Under the pieces are notes generated by a model, which worked only from the letters and a program-made list of their open reading frames with translations, ran no database searches and was not told where the DNA came from. Positions 9,426 through 19,159 of a stretch of DNA of 47,375 nucleotides are shown in pieces. Source of the DNA: Candidatus Accumulibacter appositus. Its GTDB lineage: Bacteria; Pseudomonadota; Gammaproteobacteria; Burkholderiales; Rhodocyclaceae. Where the stretch lies: NCBI GenBank assembly GCA_000585055.1, contig JEMX01000093.1:1-47375 (forward strand), read 5' to 3'. The position numbers and the translations under genes are program-made. How positions within the stretch are numbered: position 1 is the first letter of the stretch; every line of letters begins with the position of its first letter.

Positions 9426-10585
9426 TGTTGAGCACCTTCGATTCGCCCCGCCGCCTGCCTTCCGAGATTGACCTGGTGCTCCTGTGGAGCACCTTGATCC
9501 TGTTACTGGTCGGCATGGTGATGGTCTACTCGGCATCGATGGCGACCGCCGAAGCTGCCCGTGGCACAGGCCATCAGCCTGCCTACTATCTGGTGCGCCA
9601 TGCCGTGTTTCTGATCATCGGGCTACTCTCTGCCGCGATCGCCTTTCAGGTGCCGATGACGACCTGGCAGCAGTGGTCCCCGTGGCTGTTCGTCGGTGGC
9701 TGTCTGCTTTTGGCCCTGGTCCTGATCCCCGGTGTTGGCCGGGAGGTCAATGGCGCGCAGCGTTGGCTGCCTCTTGGCATCGTCAACCTGCAGCCGTCCG
9801 AGTTGATGAAACTCTGCGCCGTGCTCTACGCCGCCGATTACACGGTGCGCAAGATGCCGCACATGCATGATCTGAAGAAGGCCTTCCTGCCGATGGCCTT
9901 TGCCATGGTTGCCGTCGGCGTCCTGTTGCTCAAGGAACCCGACTTCGGCGCCTTCGTGGTCATCATTTCGGTCGCCTTCAGCATTCTCTTTCTCGGCGGC
10001 ATGCGGGCGCGCCTGTTCGTCGTCCTGATCATTGTCATGGCCGCCGCCTTTGCGGCCCTGATCATTCTCTCGCCTTACCGGCGTGACCGCATCTTCGGCT
10101 TCATGGATCCCTGGGCCGACGCTTTCGGCAAAGGCTACCAGCTGTCACACGCGCTGATCGCCTTCGGTCGTGGCGAGCTGTTCGGGGTCGGCCTCGGTGC
10201 CAGTGTCGAAAAGCTGTTCTACCTGCCGGAAGCGCATACCGACTTCCTGATGGCAGTGATCGCCGAGGAACTCGGCTTCGTCGGCGTACTGGTGATCATC
10301 GTTCTCTTCGGCCTGCTGGTTCAGCGGGCTTTCGCCATCGGTCGTCAGGCGGTAGCCCTCGAGCGCCTGTATTCGGCGCTGGTCGCGCAGGGAATCGGCG
10401 TCTGGATTGGCGTGCAAGGCTTCATCAACATGGGCGTGAACACCGGTCTGCTGCCGACCAAAGGGCTGACTCTGCCATTGATGAGCTTTGGTGGCTCGGC
10501 GATCCTCGCCAACTGCGTGGCGGTGGCGGTCCTGCTCAGGGTCGATTGGGAGAATCGCCAGTTGATGCGTGGAGCCAAGGTATGA
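9425..10585 (+). CDS. ftsW: Septal peptidoglycan polymerase FtsW
   Basis: FtsW is the SEDS-family glycosyltransferase that polymerises lipid II at the septum together with FtsI. The 386-residue protein has about ten membrane segments, beginning with VLLWSTLILLLVGMVMVYSA. Family signatures are GAQRWLPLGIVNLQPSELMK, the YLPEAHTDFLMAVIAEELGF segment, and the C-terminal GLTLPLMSFGGSA. The ATG at 9425 (TGATG junction with murD) was chosen. An open frame runs further upstream inside murD, but this extension is not family-like. Confidence 0.96.
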   Translation: MLSTFDSPRRLPSEIDLVLLWSTLILLLVGMVMVYSASMATAEAARGTGHQPAYYLVRHAVFLIIGLLSAAIAFQVPMTTWQQWSPWLFVGGCLLLALVLIPGVGREVNGAQRWLPLGIVNLQPSELMKLCAVLYAADYTVRKMPHMHDLKKAFLPMAFAMVAVGVLLLKEPDFGAFVVIISVAFSILFLGGMRARLFVVLIIVMAAAFAALIILSPYRRDRIFGFMDPWADAFGKGYQLSHALIAFGRGELFGVGLGASVEKLFYLPEAHTDFLMAVIAEELGFVGVLVIIVLFGLLVQRAFAIGRQAVALERLYSALVAQGIGVWIGVQGFINMGVNTGLLPTKGLTLPLMSFGGSAILANCVAVAVLLRVDWENRQLMRGAKV

Positions 10586-11670
10586 GCGCGCTCAGTGTGA
10601 ATCCTGATGCGATCAACAAGACCCTGCTGGTCATGGCCGGGGGTACGGGTGGGCACGTCTTCCCCGGCCTGGCGGTGGCCGACCTGCTCAGCAGCCGCAA
10701 CTGGAAAGTGGTCTGGATGGGCGCCCCGGGGAGCATGGAGGCCAAGCTGGTGCCGACGCGTGGCTACGAAATGGCCTGGGTCCGTTTTGCTGCCCTGCGT
10801 GGCAAAGGCTTGTTGCGCAAGCTCTTGCTGCCGTTTCATCTGCTCTCCGCCTGCTGGCAGGCACGCCGCGAGCTTCGTCGCGTACGGCCCGATGTCGTCC
10901 TCGGCATGGGCGGTTACATCAGCTTCCCCGGTGGCCTGATGGCGGCCCTTCTGGGCTATCCGCTGGTCATTCACGAGCAGAACTCGGTTGCTGGTCTGGC
11001 CAACCGGGTGCTCGCCAGATTCGCCGCCCGGGTGGCCAGCGGCTTTCCGGATGTTCTGCCGAAGGGCGTTTGGGTCGGCAACCCCGTGCGCCCGGAAATG
11101 AACCGAGTGCCGGCACCGGCCGATCGCCTTGCCGGGCGCCAGCCGCCGCTACATCTTCTGGTCCTCGGTGGCAGCCTGGGTGCCAAGGTGCTCAACGACA
11201 CGGTTCCCAAAGGCCTGGCGCAGATCGCCGCCGCCGAGCGGCCCGAAGTGCGCCATCAGGCCGGAGAGAAGCATCTCGCGCAGCTGCAGCAGAACTACCG
11301 GGCGGCCGGGGTGCACGCGCACTGCGTGGCTTTCATCGAAGACATGGCCGCGGCCTACCAATGGGCTGACCTGGTACTCTGTCGGGCCGGCGCCCTAACC
11401 GTCGCCGAGCTGGCCGCCACCGGTGTGGCGAGCGTTCTGGTGCCGTTTCCCTACGCCGTTGACGACCATCAGACTGCCAATGCCCGCTTTCTGTCGCTGG
11501 CCGGCGGCGCCATCCTGCTCCCGCAGAGCGAGTTGACGCCGGAAGCCATCAGTCTGCTGCGCAACTACTCCCCTGCCCAACTCGAGGAAATGGCCGAGAA
11601 GGCCCGCCAACTGGCCAAGCCAGAGGCGGCTGCAGAGCTTGCACGCATGTGTGAGGAACTGGTTCAGTGA
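10582..11670 (+). CDS. murG: Lipid II-forming GlcNAc transferase MurG
   Basis: MurG transfers GlcNAc to lipid I to form lipid II on the inner face of the membrane. The 362-residue GT-B protein shows the glycine-rich loop [15 protein letters not shown] at about residues 18-32, [23 protein letters not shown], the second glycine loop [13 protein letters not shown], and the C-terminal donor site [15 protein letters not shown]. The ATG at 10582 overlaps the ftsW stop (ATGA). An upstream in-frame start at 10546 would add twelve residues inside ftsW and is not favoured. The end overlaps murC by four bases. Confidence 0.97.
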   Translation: MSALSVNPDAINKTLLVMAGGTGGHVFPGLAVADLLSSRNWKVVWMGAPGSMEAKLVPTRGYEMAWVRFAALRGKGLLRKLLLPFHLLSACWQARRELRRVRPDVVLGMGGYISFPGGLMAALLGYPLVIHEQNSVAGLANRVLARFAARVASGFPDVLPKGVWVGNPVRPEMNRVPAPADRLAGRQPPLHLLVLGGSLGAKVLNDTVPKGLAQIAAAERPEVRHQAGEKHLAQLQQNYRAAGVHAHCVAFIEDMAAAYQWADLVLCRAGALTVAELAATGVASVLVPFPYAVDDHQTANARFLSLAGGAILLPQSELTPEAISLLRNYSPAQLEEMAEKARQLAKPEAAAELARMCEELVQ

Positions 11671-13055
11671 AGCATAAAGTCAAGAGCATTCATTTCGTCG
11701 GTATCGGCGGCGCCGGCATGAGCGGCATCGCCGAAGTGCTGGCCAATCTCGGTTTCTCGGTCAGCGGCTCCGACCTGGCCGAGAACTCGGTAACTCGCCG
11801 TCTTTCCGGACTCGGCGTGCGAACCGTGCTCGGCCACGCTGCCGAGAACGTCAACGGAGCCGATGCGGTGGTGGTGTCGTCGGCGGTGAAGGAGGATAAC
11901 CCGGAAGTCATCGCTGCCCGGCAGCGCAAGGTGCCCGTGGTACCGCGGGCACAGATGCTCGCCGAGTTGATGCGTCTGAAGCAGGGCATCGCCGTCGCCG
12001 GGACGCACGGCAAGACCACCACCACCAGCCTGGCGGCGTCGATTCTCGCCGAGGGCGGCATGGACCCGACGTTTGTCATCGGTGGCCGTCTCAATGCCGC
12101 CGGCGCCAACGCCCGCCTTGGCTCCGGTGAGTTCCTGGTCGCTGAAGCCGATGAGTCCGACGCCTCGTTCCTGTTTCTGTCGCCGGTGATCTCGATCGTC
12201 ACCAACATTGATGCCGATCACATGGAAACGTACGGCCACGACTTCAATCGCCTGAAGCAGGCCTTCGTCGACTTCCTGCAACGCTTGCCGTTCTACGGCG
12301 TTGCCGTGCTCTGCGCCGATGACGCCAACGTCCGTGAAATCATGCCCCTGGTGAGCAAGCAGATCGTTACCTATGGTCTCGACGCATCAGCCAACGTGTA
12401 CGCGGAAAATATCGTCGCCGATAACGGCCAGATGCACTTCGATTGCGTGCGGGTCAATGGCCAAATCAGCCGTTTTGCGGTCACCGTCAATTTGCCGGGA
12501 CGGCATAATGTCCTCAATGCCCTGGCGGCGATCGCCGTGGCCAGTGAGCTGGGCATTTCGGACCAGGCGATCGCCAAGGCGCTGACTGGTTTTACGGGCG
12601 TCGATCGCCGTTTCCAGCGCTATGGAGAGGTCAGTTTGCCAGGCGGCGGCTCTTTCAGCGTGGTCGACGATTACGGCCATCATCCGGTAGAAATGCGGGC
12701 CACGATCGCCGCCGCCCGCGGAGCTTTTCCGGGCCGCCGCCTGCTGCTGGCCTTTCAGCCGCATCGTTATACCCGCACCCGCGATTGTTTCGAGGATTTT
12801 GTGACCGTATTGAGCGCCGTCGATGCGCTACTGCTGACCGAAGTCTATGCGGCCGGCGAACAGGCGATCGTCGCAGCCGATGGGCGTGCGCTGGCGCGCG
12901 CCTTGCGCGTCGCCGGCAAAGTAGAACCGGTTTTCGTAGATCAGATCGGCGATTTGCCGCAAGCGATTCTCGACGTCGCTCGCGACGGCGACGTGGTGAT
13001 GACCATGGGCGCGGGGTCGATCGGCAGCGTTGCCGGTCAGTTGGTGGCGGGCTAG
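11667..13055 (+). CDS. murC: UDP-MurNAc:L-alanine ligase MurC
   Basis: MurC adds the first amino acid, L-alanine, to UDP-MurNAc. The 462-residue product starts at GTG 11667 in a GTGA overlap with murG. It shows the UDP-binding [14 protein letters not shown] near residues 12-25, the ATP loop [11 protein letters not shown] near 112-122, [21 protein letters not shown], and [10 protein letters not shown], a set that distinguishes MurC from MurD/E/F. The length is normal. Confidence 0.97.
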   Translation: MKHKVKSIHFVGIGGAGMSGIAEVLANLGFSVSGSDLAENSVTRRLSGLGVRTVLGHAAENVNGADAVVVSSAVKEDNPEVIAARQRKVPVVPRAQMLAELMRLKQGIAVAGTHGKTTTTSLAASILAEGGMDPTFVIGGRLNAAGANARLGSGEFLVAEADESDASFLFLSPVISIVTNIDADHMETYGHDFNRLKQAFVDFLQRLPFYGVAVLCADDANVREIMPLVSKQIVTYGLDASANVYAENIVADNGQMHFDCVRVNGQISRFAVTVNLPGRHNVLNALAAIAVASELGISDQAIAKALTGFTGVDRRFQRYGEVSLPGGGSFSVVDDYGHHPVEMRATIAAARGAFPGRRLLLAFQPHRYTRTRDCFEDFVTVLSAVDALLLTEVYAAGEQAIVAADGRALARALRVAGKVEPVFVDQIGDLPQAILDVARDGDVVMTMGAGSIGSVAGQLVAG

Positions 13056-13056
13056 T

Positions 13057-13992
13057 ATGACGACTCTGGACACCCGTAATTTCGGCAAGGTGGCCGTTCT
13101 TTTCGGCGGTCGGTCGGCGGAGCGTGAGGTCTCGCTGAATAGCGGCGCGCGGGTTCTCGCAGCCTTGTGTCGGCAGGGTGTCGATGCGCAGGCCTTCGAT
13201 CCGGCAACGCGCCCACTTGACGATCTGGCCGCCTTCGACCGCGCTTTCATTGCCCTGCATGGACGTTATGGTGAAGACGGGACGATCCAGGGAGTTCTCG
13301 AGCTGATGGGGATTCCCTACACCGGTAGCGGCGTGATGGCGTCGGCGATAGGTATGGACAAGTGGCGCAGCAAGATGCTTTGGTATGCCGCTGGCGTTCC
13401 GATACCCGATTACGTGATGTTGGCGGCGGATAGCGACTACGCCGCCGTCGAAGCCTCGCTGGGTTTGCCGCTGTTCGTCAAACCGGCCTGCGAGGGTTCG
13501 TCGATCGGCATCAGCAAGGTCAAGCAGGCGGGCGGGCTGGCCGCGGCGTATGGCGAAGCCGCGCAGCACGATTCGCTGGTGATCGCCGAGCGCGCAATTC
13601 TTGGCGGCGAGTACACGGTCGCCATTCTTGGCGAGCAGGCGCTGCCGATCATCAAGATCGAGCCGAGTACCGAGTTCTACGATTACGACGCCAAGTACCT
13701 GCGCGACGATACCGCTTACCGATGCCCCTGCGGTCTGCCGGAAGGTCTGCAGCGGACGCTTGGCGCCCAGGCCCTGCACGCCTTCCGCATCCTGGGTGGG
13801 CGCGGCTGGGGGCGGGTCGACTTTCTGATGGATGCGGAGGCGGAAGACGGGACGCGCAACGCCTATTTCCTCGAAGTGAACACTTCTCCCGGAATGACCG
13901 ATCATTCGCTGGTGCCGATGGCGGCGCGCGCGGCCGGGATTTCCTACGACGAACTGGTGCTTCGTGTCCTTGCACTTGCTGCCCTGGGATGA
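13057..13992 (+). CDS. ddlB: D-alanine:D-alanine ligase
   Basis: This enzyme makes the D-Ala-D-Ala dipeptide used by MurF, by ATP-grasp chemistry. The 311-residue protein has [14 protein letters not shown] at the N-terminus, [17 protein letters not shown], the flexible glycine loop [14 protein letters not shown], and the metal-binding C-terminal motif [15 protein letters not shown]. The cluster position between murC and ftsQ is that of ddlB. The ATG at 13057 lies one base past the murC stop. A start at 13030 inside murC is possible but adds non-conserved residues. Confidence 0.96.
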   Translation: MTTLDTRNFGKVAVLFGGRSAEREVSLNSGARVLAALCRQGVDAQAFDPATRPLDDLAAFDRAFIALHGRYGEDGTIQGVLELMGIPYTGSGVMASAIGMDKWRSKMLWYAAGVPIPDYVMLAADSDYAAVEASLGLPLFVKPACEGSSIGISKVKQAGGLAAAYGEAAQHDSLVIAERAILGGEYTVAILGEQALPIIKIEPSTEFYDYDAKYLRDDTAYRCPCGLPEGLQRTLGAQALHAFRILGGRGWGRVDFLMDAEAEDGTRNAYFLEVNTSPGMTDHSLVPMAARAAGISYDELVLRVLALAALG

Positions 13993-13995
13993 GCG

Positions 13996-14748
13996 ATGTG
14001 GCACAAACCGCAACTGATGACCGCCGTTGCAGATCTGCTCCTGCTGGCAGCCGGGGCCGCCTTGCTGGTTGCGGTGGTGATCTGGGGCGCACCGCGGATG
14101 CGGTTGATTCCGCTCGACGAGCTGCGGGTGACGCACGAGTTGCAGGCTGTTCAGCGCAGCGAGATCGAGGAGTCGCTGCAGGATTTGCTGCGCGGCAGCT
14201 TCCTGACGGTCAATCTGGAAGCGCTGCGTCTGGCGCTGGAGAAATTGCCCTGGGTGCGGCGGGCCGAAGTCTGGCGAAAATGGCCGGCGCGTATCGACGT
14301 CACTATCGAGGAGCATCAGGCGGTCGCGCACTGGGGCGAGGGGCCCGGCGAACTGGTCAATACCTACGGCGAGGTTTTTGCCGCCTCTCTGCTCGAGGAG
14401 AAGCACTTGCCGCGGCTCAGCGGGCCGAGCGGATCAGCGGTCGAAGTGCTGCGTCGGCACGAGGAGTTTGCCCGACTCTTGCAGCCGATCGGTCAGCAAC
14501 CGGCGCAGGTGGCTTTGTCGCCACGTTTGGCATGGGCACTGGAACTGGAGGACGGGATGTTGGTTGAGCTCGGTCGTGAGCAGGCGAAGGCGCCGATCCG
14601 GATGCGCCTGCAACGTTTTGTCGACTACTACCCGACGCTGTCGGATACCCGCCACGGGCGGCCGTTGGCGGTGGACATGCGGTATCCCAACGGCTTCGCA
14701 TTGCGCTTTCCGGCCACTGCGGGTCACGAAGTCAAAGGAAAGAAATGA
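13996..14748 (+). CDS. ftsQ: Cell division protein FtsQ
   Basis: FtsQ is the bitopic scaffold of the FtsQLB complex. The 250-residue protein has a short cytoplasmic end, one membrane helix at about residues 13-33 (LLLLAAGAALLVAVVIW), a POTRA domain (about 40-115, containing LRGSFLTVNLEALRLALEKL and PWVRRAEVWRKWP) and a beta domain with VNTYGEVFAA and LPRLSGPSGS. The spacing from ddlB is three bases. The end overlaps ftsA by four bases. Confidence 0.94.
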   Translation: MWHKPQLMTAVADLLLLAAGAALLVAVVIWGAPRMRLIPLDELRVTHELQAVQRSEIEESLQDLLRGSFLTVNLEALRLALEKLPWVRRAEVWRKWPARIDVTIEEHQAVAHWGEGPGELVNTYGEVFAASLLEEKHLPRLSGPSGSAVEVLRRHEEFARLLQPIGQQPAQVALSPRLAWALELEDGMLVELGREQAKAPIRMRLQRFVDYYPTLSDTRHGRPLAVDMRYPNGFALRFPATAGHEVKGKK

Positions 14749-15974
14749 GCAGGGATAGCAAAGATCTGATCGTCGGACTCGACATCGGCACCTCGAAGAT
14801 CGTGGCGCTGGTCGCTGAACTCACTCCGGAAGGGCGGGTGAACGTCATCGGCATGGGCCAACAGGAATCGCGAGGCCTCAAGAAGGGGGTGGTGGTCAAC
14901 ATCGAGGAAACCGTAGCGACCATTTCGCGCGTTCTGCAGGAAGTCGAGCTGATGGCTGATTGCAAGGTTCGCGACGTCTATACCGGTATCGCCGGCAGCC
15001 ATATTCGCAGTTTCAATTCGAATGGAATGGTGGCCATCAAGGACCGTGAAGTCACACCAATGGATGTCGAGCGGGTGATCGAAACGGCGCGTGCCATGCC
15101 CATCCCCGCCGATCAGGAGATTCTCCACATCCTGACGCAGGAGTTCATCATCGACGATCAGGACGGCATCCGCGAACCGATTGGCATGAGCGGCTTTCGT
15201 CTCGAGGTCAAGGTGCACATCGTCACCGGCGCGGTCTCGGCGGCTCAGAACATCATCAAGTGCGTACGTCGTTGTGGTCTGGAAGTTAACGATCTGGTTC
15301 TGCAGCCGCTGGCTTCGAGCTGTGCGGTGCTCTCCGAGGACGAAAAGGATCTCGGCATCTGCCTGATTGACATCGGCGGCGGTACTACCGATCTGGCGGT
15401 GTGGACGCAAGGTGCGATCCGTCATACTTCGGTGATCCCGATTGCCGGCGACCAGGTGACTAATGACATAGCCATGGCGCTGCGGACGCCAACGCGCGAG
15501 GCCGAAGACATCAAGCGCCGTTACGGCTGCGCTTTGGCCGACCTCGCCGATCCGGAAGACGCGCTCGAAGTCATCGGTGTCGATGACCGCCCGTCGCGTA
15601 AATTGTCGCGCCGCGCGCTGGCCGACGTCATCCAGCCACGCGTCGAGGAGCTGTTCGAATTGATCCAGGCCGAGCTGCGCCGTTCAGGATTCGAGGACGT
15701 GCTGTCGTCTGGCATCGTGCTCACCGGCGGCGCTTCGGTGATGCCGGGGATGATCGAGCTCGGTGAGGAGATCTTCCACATGCCCGTTCGTTTGGGTATC
15801 CCCAAGTACCAGGGGGCACTCGCCGACGTCGTTCAGAGCCCGCGTTTTGCGACCGCTTGCGGTCTGCTGCTCGAAGCGCAGACGCAGCGCAAGCGCGGCT
15901 TGAAGGTGCGTGAAACGAGAGACGTGAAACAGGTTTTTGGGCGCATGCGCTCGTGGTTTGAAAAGAACTTCTGA
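14745..15974 (+). CDS. ftsA: Cell division protein FtsA
   Basis: FtsA is the actin-like ATPase that ties FtsZ filaments to the membrane. The 409-residue product shows phosphate 1 (VGLDIGTSKIVALV, about residues 10-23), phosphate 2 (CLIDIGGGTTDLAVW, near 206), and the adenosine motif GIVLTGGASVMPG. The last residues RMRSWFEKNF form the expected amphipathic membrane-targeting tail. ATG 14745 overlaps the ftsQ stop. A 72-base gap to ftsZ follows. Confidence 0.97.
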   Translation: MSRDSKDLIVGLDIGTSKIVALVAELTPEGRVNVIGMGQQESRGLKKGVVVNIEETVATISRVLQEVELMADCKVRDVYTGIAGSHIRSFNSNGMVAIKDREVTPMDVERVIETARAMPIPADQEILHILTQEFIIDDQDGIREPIGMSGFRLEVKVHIVTGAVSAAQNIIKCVRRCGLEVNDLVLQPLASSCAVLSEDEKDLGICLIDIGGGTTDLAVWTQGAIRHTSVIPIAGDQVTNDIAMALRTPTREAEDIKRRYGCALADLADPEDALEVIGVDDRPSRKLSRRALADVIQPRVEELFELIQAELRRSGFEDVLSSGIVLTGGASVMPGMIELGEEIFHMPVRLGIPKYQGALADVVQSPRFATACGLLLEAQTQRKRGLKVRETRDVKQVFGRMRSWFEKNF

Positions 15975-16046
15975 CCCGCGCGCTGTCCGGTGTCAGGCCA
16001 TTAGCAACTTTCAGCGGTAAACAAGCTTTTTGCAGAGGAGACGACA

Positions 16047-17222
16047 ATGTTTGAAATCATCGATAAGGAAGAGCAAGGCGGCGAACGAGATACGGTGATC
16101 AAGGTCATCGGCATCGGTGGTGCCGGTGGCAATGCCGTCGATCACATGATCCGCGAAGGCGTCAATGGCGTCGACTTCATCGCCGCCAATACCGACTCGC
16201 AGGCGCTCAACCGCAGCGTTGCCCTGCAACGCTTGCAATTGGGCAAGACCGGTCTTGGCGCGGGCGCCAAACCGGAGGCCGGGCGCAGTGCCGCCGAGGA
16301 AGAGCGCGAGGCCATCGCCGAATCCCTGGCCGGCGCGCACATGGTCTTCATCACCGCGGGCATGGGTGGTGGCACGGGTACCGGCGCCGCACCGATCGTC
16401 GCCGAGGTGGCGCGCGAACTCGGCGTTCTGACGGTCGCCGTGGTGACCAAGCCATTTGGCTTCGAAGGCAAGCGTCTGAAGATCGCTGAAGCCGGTATCG
16501 CCGAACTGCAGAAGCACGTCGATTCGCTGATCGTCATTCTCAATGATCGCCTGATGGACGTTCTCGGTGACGACGTTTCCATGGACGACGCCTTCAAGGC
16601 GGCCGATAATGTCCTGCGCAATGCGGTTGGCGGCATCGCCGAAATCATCAATTTCCCGGGGCTGGTCAACGTCGACTTCGAAGACGTACGCACGGTGATG
16701 GGCGAAATGGGCATGGCCATGATGGGCTCGGCGAGCGCCGCTGGTGTCGACCGCGCGCGGATTGCTGCCGAACGAGCAGTTGCTTCGCCTTTGCTCGAAG
16801 GGGTCAACCTGTCGGGCGCCAAGGGCGTGCTGGTTAATATCACCGCCACCCGTTCGCTGAAGATGAAGGAAGTAAACGAAGTCATGAACACGGTTCGTGC
16901 CTTCGCCGCCGACGACGCGCACATCATCTTTGGTGCGGTCTATGACGAAAGTATCGACGAAGAGATCCGGGTGACGGTGGTTGCCACCGGTCTTGGCCAG
17001 GCGCAGGCGAAAAGGCAGAGCTTTGAAGTGATCAATACCTCGGCCACGCAGGCGACCGGAACCGACGGCCGTTTCGCAAACGGGCAAAGCGTCGACTACT
17101 CGAGCCTGGATCAAACACCGGCGGTGTTTCGTAAAGGGCGTAGCGCGACGGTCGAAGCCTTGGCCAATAGCGGTGTGGATCGCTGGGACATCCCCGCCTT
17201 TCTCAGAAAGCAGGCCGACTGA
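16047..17222 (+). CDS. ftsZ: Cell division GTPase FtsZ
   Basis: FtsZ is the tubulin-like GTPase that forms the division ring. The 391-residue protein carries GIGGAGGNAVDHM near residue 24, the tubulin signature GGGTGTGAAP near 108, and the T7-loop region (NVDFEDVRTVM). A variable linker follows from about 320, ending in the conserved C-terminal peptide WDIPAFLRKQAD that binds FtsA and ZipA. A GAGGAG ribosome site lies about 7 bases before the ATG. An antisense open frame over this gene is a codon-usage shadow. Confidence 0.98.
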   Translation: MFEIIDKEEQGGERDTVIKVIGIGGAGGNAVDHMIREGVNGVDFIAANTDSQALNRSVALQRLQLGKTGLGAGAKPEAGRSAAEEEREAIAESLAGAHMVFITAGMGGGTGTGAAPIVAEVARELGVLTVAVVTKPFGFEGKRLKIAEAGIAELQKHVDSLIVILNDRLMDVLGDDVSMDDAFKAADNVLRNAVGGIAEIINFPGLVNVDFEDVRTVMGEMGMAMMGSASAAGVDRARIAAERAVASPLLEGVNLSGAKGVLVNITATRSLKMKEVNEVMNTVRAFAADDAHIIFGAVYDESIDEEIRVTVVATGLGQAQAKRQSFEVINTSATQATGTDGRFANGQSVDYSSLDQTPAVFRKGRSATVEALANSGVDRWDIPAFLRKQAD

Positions 17223-17249
17223 CGCCAGCCACGCAGCAACTCCTCTGCC

Positions 17250-17300
17250 GGGATCGGCGCGTTTCAGGACCGCTCGACTGTGCTAAAATGCGCCGATCCC
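17250..17300. repeat. 11-bp inverted repeat in ftsZ-lpxC gap
   Basis: GGGATCGGCGC at 17250-17260 is matched exactly by GCGCCGATCCC at 17290-17300, with 29 bases between the arms. The right arm ends 17 bases before the lpxC ATG. The putative lpxC -10 lies in the loop. In RNA coming from ftsZ this could fold into a strong stem next to the lpxC ribosome site. In DNA it could be an operator. There is no U-run, so it is not a standard terminator. Confidence 0.7.
17281..17289 (+). promoter_or_regulatory. Putative lpxC promoter (extended -10)
   Basis: TGCTAAAAT at 17281-17289 fits an extended -10 (TGN followed by TAAAAT). The -35 at the proper distance (GTTTCA, 17261-17266) is weak. A separate lpxC promoter between ftsZ and lpxC is known in other proteobacteria. 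Pattern evidence only. Confidence 0.4.
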
Positions 17301-17317
17301 ACTGATTTTTCAAGCAG

Positions 17318-18247
17318 ATGCTAAAGCAGCGAACACTCAAGTCCGTGGTCCGCGCCGCTGGCGTTGGCCTCCATTCGGGCGTCAAGGTAAATATGTGCCT
17401 GCGGCCGGCTGCGCCCGCGACAGGCATCGTTTTTAGACGTCTCGATCTTGATCCGGTTGTCGACCTACCGGCTTCCGCCTTGCTTGTCGGCGACACGCGC
17501 ATGTGTTCGTGCCTGGAAGTCGACGGCGCCAAGGTGGGTACCATCGAACACCTGATGTCGGCATTCGCCGGCCTTGGCATCGACAACGCCTTTGTCGATC
17601 TGGATGCCGCCGAAGTGCCGATCCTTGACGGCTCGGCGTCACCGTTTGTTTTCCTGATCCAGTCGGCGGGAATCGAAGAGCAAGCGGTCGCCAAGAAGTT
17701 CATCCGCGTCACGCGTCCGATTGAAGTTCGCGACAGCGACCAGTCCGGCGAGAAGTGGGCACGTTTCGAGCCCTACGATGGTTTTCGCCTGAGCTTCTCG
17801 ATTGGTTTCAATCATCCGGCGATTGACCGCACCGGGCAGTCGGTGATCATCGACTTTGCGGAAAACTCCTACATCCGCGAAGTCGCGCGCGCGCGAACCT
17901 TTGGTTTCATGCAGGAAGTGGAGTGGCTGCGCGAGAATGGCCTGGCGCAAGGCGGCGGGCTGGAAAACGCGGTCGTGCTCGATGAGTACCGCGTTCTGAA
18001 TGCCGAGGGTCTGCGCTACAGCGACGAGTTCGTCAAGCACAAGGTGCTCGATGCCATCGGCGATCTCTACCTGCTCGGGCAGCCGCTACTGGCCTCATTC
18101 GTTGCCCACAAGTCGGGGCACGCACTGAACAACGCGCTCGCTCGGCAATTGCTGGCCACGCCGGACGCCTGGGAATACGTCAGTTTCGAAGACCGCGAGT
18201 TGGCTCCGCAATCCCTTTCTCGCTGGCTGGCCTTGCCGGCGCTCTGA
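17318..18247 (+). CDS. lpxC: UDP-3-O-acyl-GlcNAc deacetylase LpxC
   Basis: LpxC catalyses the first committed step of lipid A synthesis, removing the N-acetyl group of UDP-3-O-acyl-GlcNAc with a catalytic zinc. The 309-residue protein shows the zinc-site segments GTIEHLMSA (His near residue 79) and [15 protein letters not shown] (the HKxxD-type motif near 238), and the catalytic His in HKSGHALNN near 265. It begins with LKQRTLK and GVGLHSG, typical of the family. No clear Shine-Dalgarno is seen, and the inverted repeat upstream may matter for its expression. Confidence 0.97.
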   Translation: MLKQRTLKSVVRAAGVGLHSGVKVNMCLRPAAPATGIVFRRLDLDPVVDLPASALLVGDTRMCSCLEVDGAKVGTIEHLMSAFAGLGIDNAFVDLDAAEVPILDGSASPFVFLIQSAGIEEQAVAKKFIRVTRPIEVRDSDQSGEKWARFEPYDGFRLSFSIGFNHPAIDRTGQSVIIDFAENSYIREVARARTFGFMQEVEWLRENGLAQGGGLENAVVLDEYRVLNAEGLRYSDEFVKHKVLDAIGDLYLLGQPLLASFVAHKSGHALNNALARQLLATPDAWEYVSFEDRELAPQSLSRWLALPAL

Positions 18248-18251
18248 CCCG

Positions 18252-18440
18252 GTGTGGTTGCTGCGCTTGCTGGCGGTCCTGACGGTCATTACCGTTGCCG
18301 GCGGGGTTGTGATCTTCCTCTTTACCCGCGACCCGCGCTACCTGCATTTTGCTTGGCGCCTTTTTCGTTACTCGCTGATCGTCGCGCTGCTGGTATTCGC
18401 GCTTCTGATCCTCGAACGCGTGGCGGTCATTCCTCTCTAG
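18252..18440 (+). CDS. Small membrane protein, unknown function
   Basis: A 62-residue frame starts at GTG 18252, four bases after the lpxC stop, so it is probably co-transcribed. It has two hydrophobic segments, about residues 3-24 (LLRLLAVLTVITVAGGVVIF) and 37-56 (YSLIVALLVFALLILERV), joined by a basic loop FTRDPRYLHFAWRLFR. This layout looks like a real two-pass inner-membrane protein, not noise. I recognise no family. Its stop overlaps the end of the converging dciA gene by 14 bases. GTG at 18254 is out of frame. Confidence 0.7.
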   Translation: MWLLRLLAVLTVITVAGGVVIFLFTRDPRYLHFAWRLFRYSLIVALLVFALLILERVAVIPL

Positions 18441-18864
18441 CGGTGTGCGCCAGCAGGTGTTCGAGCGCCGACCGCAAGGGCGACGCTGGCGGCAGCGAGT
18501 CGCTCAGTGCCGTCAAGCGCTCGCTGGTCCTGCTGCTGAGCGGTTTTTGCGCCGCCGTGCGGATCGCCGCGGGGCGCGTACGAGCTTGAACTTTGACCTG
18601 AAGCCCGCTGCACTCGATCCCGCGCCGTAAAAACTCGTCGACCAGCGTCGGCGCCATCTGGCGCAGTTTGGTCGCAACGCCGCCGTTGCTGGCGTAGATG
18701 AGTACAATCCCCGACTTGAAATTGGCCAGGCTGCTTGCCTGACCCAGATGTGCTGGCACGATCTCTTGAAACAAGCTGGCAAGCCTGGTCAGGAGCCTGG
18801 CGTGTGCCATTACCTTGCCAGCGCCTTCGGGACCTTCGAGATAACTGTGCAGCGAGTCTGTCAT
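18427..18864 (-). CDS. dciA: DciA-type (DUF721) replicative helicase loader
   Basis: DUF721/DciA proteins help load the replicative helicase DnaB in bacteria lacking DnaC. From ATG 18864 the protein has 145 residues. The N-terminal part (about 15-95) fits the KH-like DUF721 pattern: LTRLASLFQEIVPAHLGQAS, then a strand FKSGIVLIYASNGGVATKL and a helix MAPTLVDEFLRRG. The C-terminal tail is basic and Ser/Ala-rich, as in the family. The location next to lpxC is where DUF721 genes sit in other proteobacteria, although the usual secA neighbour is not here. A longer in-frame start at 18945 adds arginine-rich residues that look non-coding. Confidence 0.75.
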   Translation of the reverse strand: MTDSLHSYLEGPEGAGKVMAHARLLTRLASLFQEIVPAHLGQASSLANFKSGIVLIYASNGGVATKLRQMAPTLVDEFLRRGIECSGLQVKVQARTRPAAIRTAAQKPLSSRTSERLTALSDSLPPASPLRSALEHLLAHTAREE

Positions 18865-19123
18865 CGGGAGTTTCCGGGAGAGGCAAGGCCTGCATCTTAT
18901 TCTCGTCTGCAAGCGTATGGCAACCGCCCGCAGCTTGACCCTCACCCCGGGTCTGGCGACGCTGCAGGCGCTTGGCTTCGTGGCTGACGCGTGAAGCAGT
19001 GTTGGCGCATCGCTGCCAGTGGCAGTACCGGCCGGTCAAGCGGGCCGCATTTGCCTTTCGAAGTGCGCTGCAAGGGTGTGGCGCCAGGCCCCCGAGCCGT
19101 TCTTCCGCCATGCAAGCCGGCAT

Positions 19124-19147
19124 CCCCGCTGCAAGCGAAAAGCGGGG
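19124..19147 (-). terminator. Hairpin downstream of folA
   Basis: CCCCGCT (19124-19130) pairs with AGCGGGG (19141-19147) around a 10-base loop, starting 13 bases past the folA stop on the minus strand. No U-run follows, so it may be a weak or Rho-assisted terminator or only an mRNA-end stem. The rest of 18865-19159 shows nothing I can support. Confidence 0.4.
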
Positions 19148-19159
19148 CGGTGATGGCCG

